Origin: an uncultured Porphyromonas sp.
GTDB lineage: Bacteria; Bacteroidota; Bacteroidia; Bacteroidales; Porphyromonadaceae
NCBI RefSeq assembly: GCF_900541275.1
Contig: NZ_UQJH01000032.1
Span: 1 to 7,174 of the forward strand
Direction of reading: 5' to 3'
Length of the DNA stretch: 7,174 bases
In this document: positions 6,499 to 7,174 of the stretch, in pieces
Layout of the letters: each line of letters opens with the position of its first letter
Numbering within the stretch: the stretch's first letter is position 1
The notes under the pieces: model-generated
Databases searched by the model: none
What the model saw: the letters and a program-made list of their open reading frames with translations, nothing else
What the model was told of the DNA's origin: nothing
Program-made: the position numbers and the translations under genes

Positions 6499-6653
6499 CC
6501 CTGAGGAGCGGGATGATCGGGCAGGGGATGACGCACTCGGTGGGAAGACCTGATGGTGCGATACCCTTGAGGGTGCTCGTAATGGTGATCGCCGGAGGAA
6601 TAAATGCCCCTGCGGGAATGGACAGCGAGGCACCCCGGCAGGGGTGCACGGTG

Positions 6654-6855
6654 TTTAGACCGGGTGTCGAGGAGGGGTGCAAGCCCCGACGAAGACCCCG
6701 GGATAGTTCGGTGGGAAAAATCCTCACGACCCCGCCAGGGTGTCGCACTATCAAGCTTGCCCGTGGAGTGCGACACCCTACCGGGGTCGTATCTCTTTCC
6801 CGAGGTCTTCTTTCCCGGGGTCATCGGCACTTCGTGCCTCGACACCCGGTCTAAA
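6654..6855. repeat. Long-range 19-bp inverted repeat closing a 164-bp interior
   Basis: The arm 6654-6672 (starting TTTAGACCGGGTG) is the exact reverse complement of 6837-6855, with no mismatch over 19 bp. Everything between can fold into further stems, so this pair may mark the ends of a folded domain or of a small mobile element. Confidence 0.85.
6726..6790. repeat. Large hairpin, 24-bp arms with two mismatches
   Basis: The arms 6726-6749 and 6767-6790 pair at 22 of 24 positions, with two adjacent mismatches in the middle. The 17-base loop contains CAAGCTTG. It is nested inside the 6654/6855 stem. Confidence 0.85.
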
Positions 6856-6861
6856 AGCCGA

Positions 6862-6894
6862 CGATCCCTCCGGGGCTTCGCCCCTGCGGGATCG
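6862..6894. repeat. Two-part GC hairpin with TTC loop
   Basis: An outer stem CGATCCC/GGGATCG (6862-6868 with 6888-6894), a symmetrical 3x3 internal loop, and an inner stem GGGGC/GCCCC (6872-6876 with 6880-6884) around TTC. It lies just before the transposase remnant and has no T-tract. Confidence 0.8.
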
Positions 6895-6939
6895 GCAATC
6901 AGGATTGCACAGCGACAGGGATTATCACTTCCTTGCAGA

Positions 6940-7174
6940 CGACAGCGAGAGCGGCTGCCAAGGGCGGGTGTGACCGTACTCCACAAGCTGTCAAATGAGT
7001 ACTTCCGTGACATCTTCACCGTGGGTCGAGACTGGCTGTCCAAGCTCCTGGATGCCAACAACATGCTCTTGAGAGAGACCAAGAAAAAGCGCCCTCCTCG
7101 GACGACAAGAGGGGTGGTCAATCATGGCTTTGAGGATCATGTCAATACGATCCCAAAGTACATCGCACCTGACA
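6940..7174 (+). pseudogene. IS3-family transposase (OrfB) fragment, 5' end degenerate, 3' cut by window
   Basis: The frame reads RQRERLPRAGVTVLHKLSNE, then FTVGRDWLSKLLDANNMLL, RETKKKRPPRTTRGVVNHGF and NTIPKYIAPD. The order PRAGVxxLHKL - xxGRDxLxxLL - RKxxRPxRTT - NHGF is the N-terminal HTH_21 part of IS3-family OrfB as I know it from Bacteroidota. The DDE catalytic domain would lie beyond the window. There is no ATG in frame before or near this part; the nearest in-frame alternative is GTG at 6970. The preceding 30 bases read better in another frame (IITSLQTT at 6921-6944), which would join RERLPRAGV by a one-base shift near 6945. No OrfA is visible upstream; the expected place is taken by the hairpin region. 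It could be a decayed element, or an intact one whose 5' part I fail to recognise. Confidence 0.65.

Larger units (their letters stand above)
6500..6896. other. GC-rich region of nested inverted repeats, no credible CDS
   Basis: About 400 bp with unusually dense self-complementarity. The main elements are a 19-bp perfect long-range stem (6654-6672 with 6837-6855) enclosing a 24-bp-arm hairpin (6726-6790) and a second long-range stem (6691-6703 with 6798-6810, or 6694-6703 with 6813-6822). Separate hairpins lie at 6563-6574, 6630-6647 and 6862-6894. Several 8- to 12-mers recur, for example GCCCCTGCGGGA at 6606-6617 and 6880-6891. Open frames cross it on both strands but encode Pro/Arg/Gly-rich, motif-free products, as GC-rich palindromes often do. 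It does not contain the conserved parts of RNase P RNA, tmRNA or a group II intron domain V that I could recognise. Candidates are a MITE-like or composite repeat element, or a structured RNA of unknown family on either strand. Confidence 0.6.

Noticed and set aside
6513..6854. 113-codon plus-strand frame in the hairpin region as a possible OrfA
   Set aside because: It shows no helix-turn-helix or coiled-coil pattern expected of IS3 OrfA, and most of its codons lie in inverted-repeat arms.
6650..6856. Integron attC site from GTTTAGAC...GTCTAAA ends
   Set aside because: attC sites read RYYYAAC on the left and GTTRRRY on the right; here the order is reversed and the motifs do not fit exactly. 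No integrase is visible.
6500..6900. RNase P RNA, tmRNA or group II intron
   Set aside because: None of the conserved blocks I know for these RNAs could be found on either strand, such as the GAGGAAAGTCC region of RNase P RNA or the domain V hairpin of group II introns.
6489..7121. 210-codon open frame on the minus strand across the hairpin region and the transposase
   Set aside because: It is antisense to a recognisable transposase frame, rich in Ser, Arg, Pro and Gly, shows no domain, and lacks stops mainly because the region is GC-rich and palindromic.

Overview
The window looks like a chromosomal piece of a Bacteroidota/Bacteroidales genome, probably Porphyromonas-like. The reasons are sequence-based: two copies of the Bacteroidota-type promoter motif TAnnTTTG (103-110 and 5571-5578), start codons mostly without a Shine-Dalgarno sequence, a divergent DUF177/YceD gene next to rpmF, a rubrerythrin of the type common in anaerobes, and an IS3-type transposase remnant. 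The genus is inferred; no marker gene settles it.

Layout. (1) 80-968, plus strand: promoter, DUF177 protein, rpmF (ribosomal protein L32, 59 aa) and a strong hairpin terminator. (2) 1030-5281, minus strand: a compact three-gene operon read right to left, TetR-type regulator, then two ABC half-transporters, each with an N-terminal membrane domain and a C-terminal ATPase, ending at a long hairpin at 1030-1075. The two halves probably form one heterodimer controlled by the adjacent regulator. They resemble the IrtAB/YbtPQ branch of exporter-fold transporters, so the direction of transport is open. (3) 5282-5641: intergenic region with a tandem 10-bp direct repeat just upstream of tetR, a bidirectional terminator-like hairpin, a promoter for the next gene and a possible 14-codon leader ORF. 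(4) 5642-6229, plus strand: complete rubrerythrin with diiron and rubredoxin domains, followed by a terminator.

(5) 6300-7174 is the unusual accessory part. It has four copies of a 16-bp palindrome at an exact 22-bp period (6411-6492), then about 400 bp of GC-rich sequence (6500-6896) packed with long, nearly perfect inverted repeats and with no credible protein gene. It ends in an IS3-family transposase fragment that has no recognisable start and runs off the window. I cannot assign the array plus hairpin region to a named element. It could be a MITE-like or composite repeat, a structured RNA, or a protein-binding site with flanking debris, and it is the best candidate here for something undescribed.

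The remaining genes are housekeeping (L32), drug/siderophore-type transport with local regulation, and peroxide defence. Nothing in the sequence ties them into one pathway.
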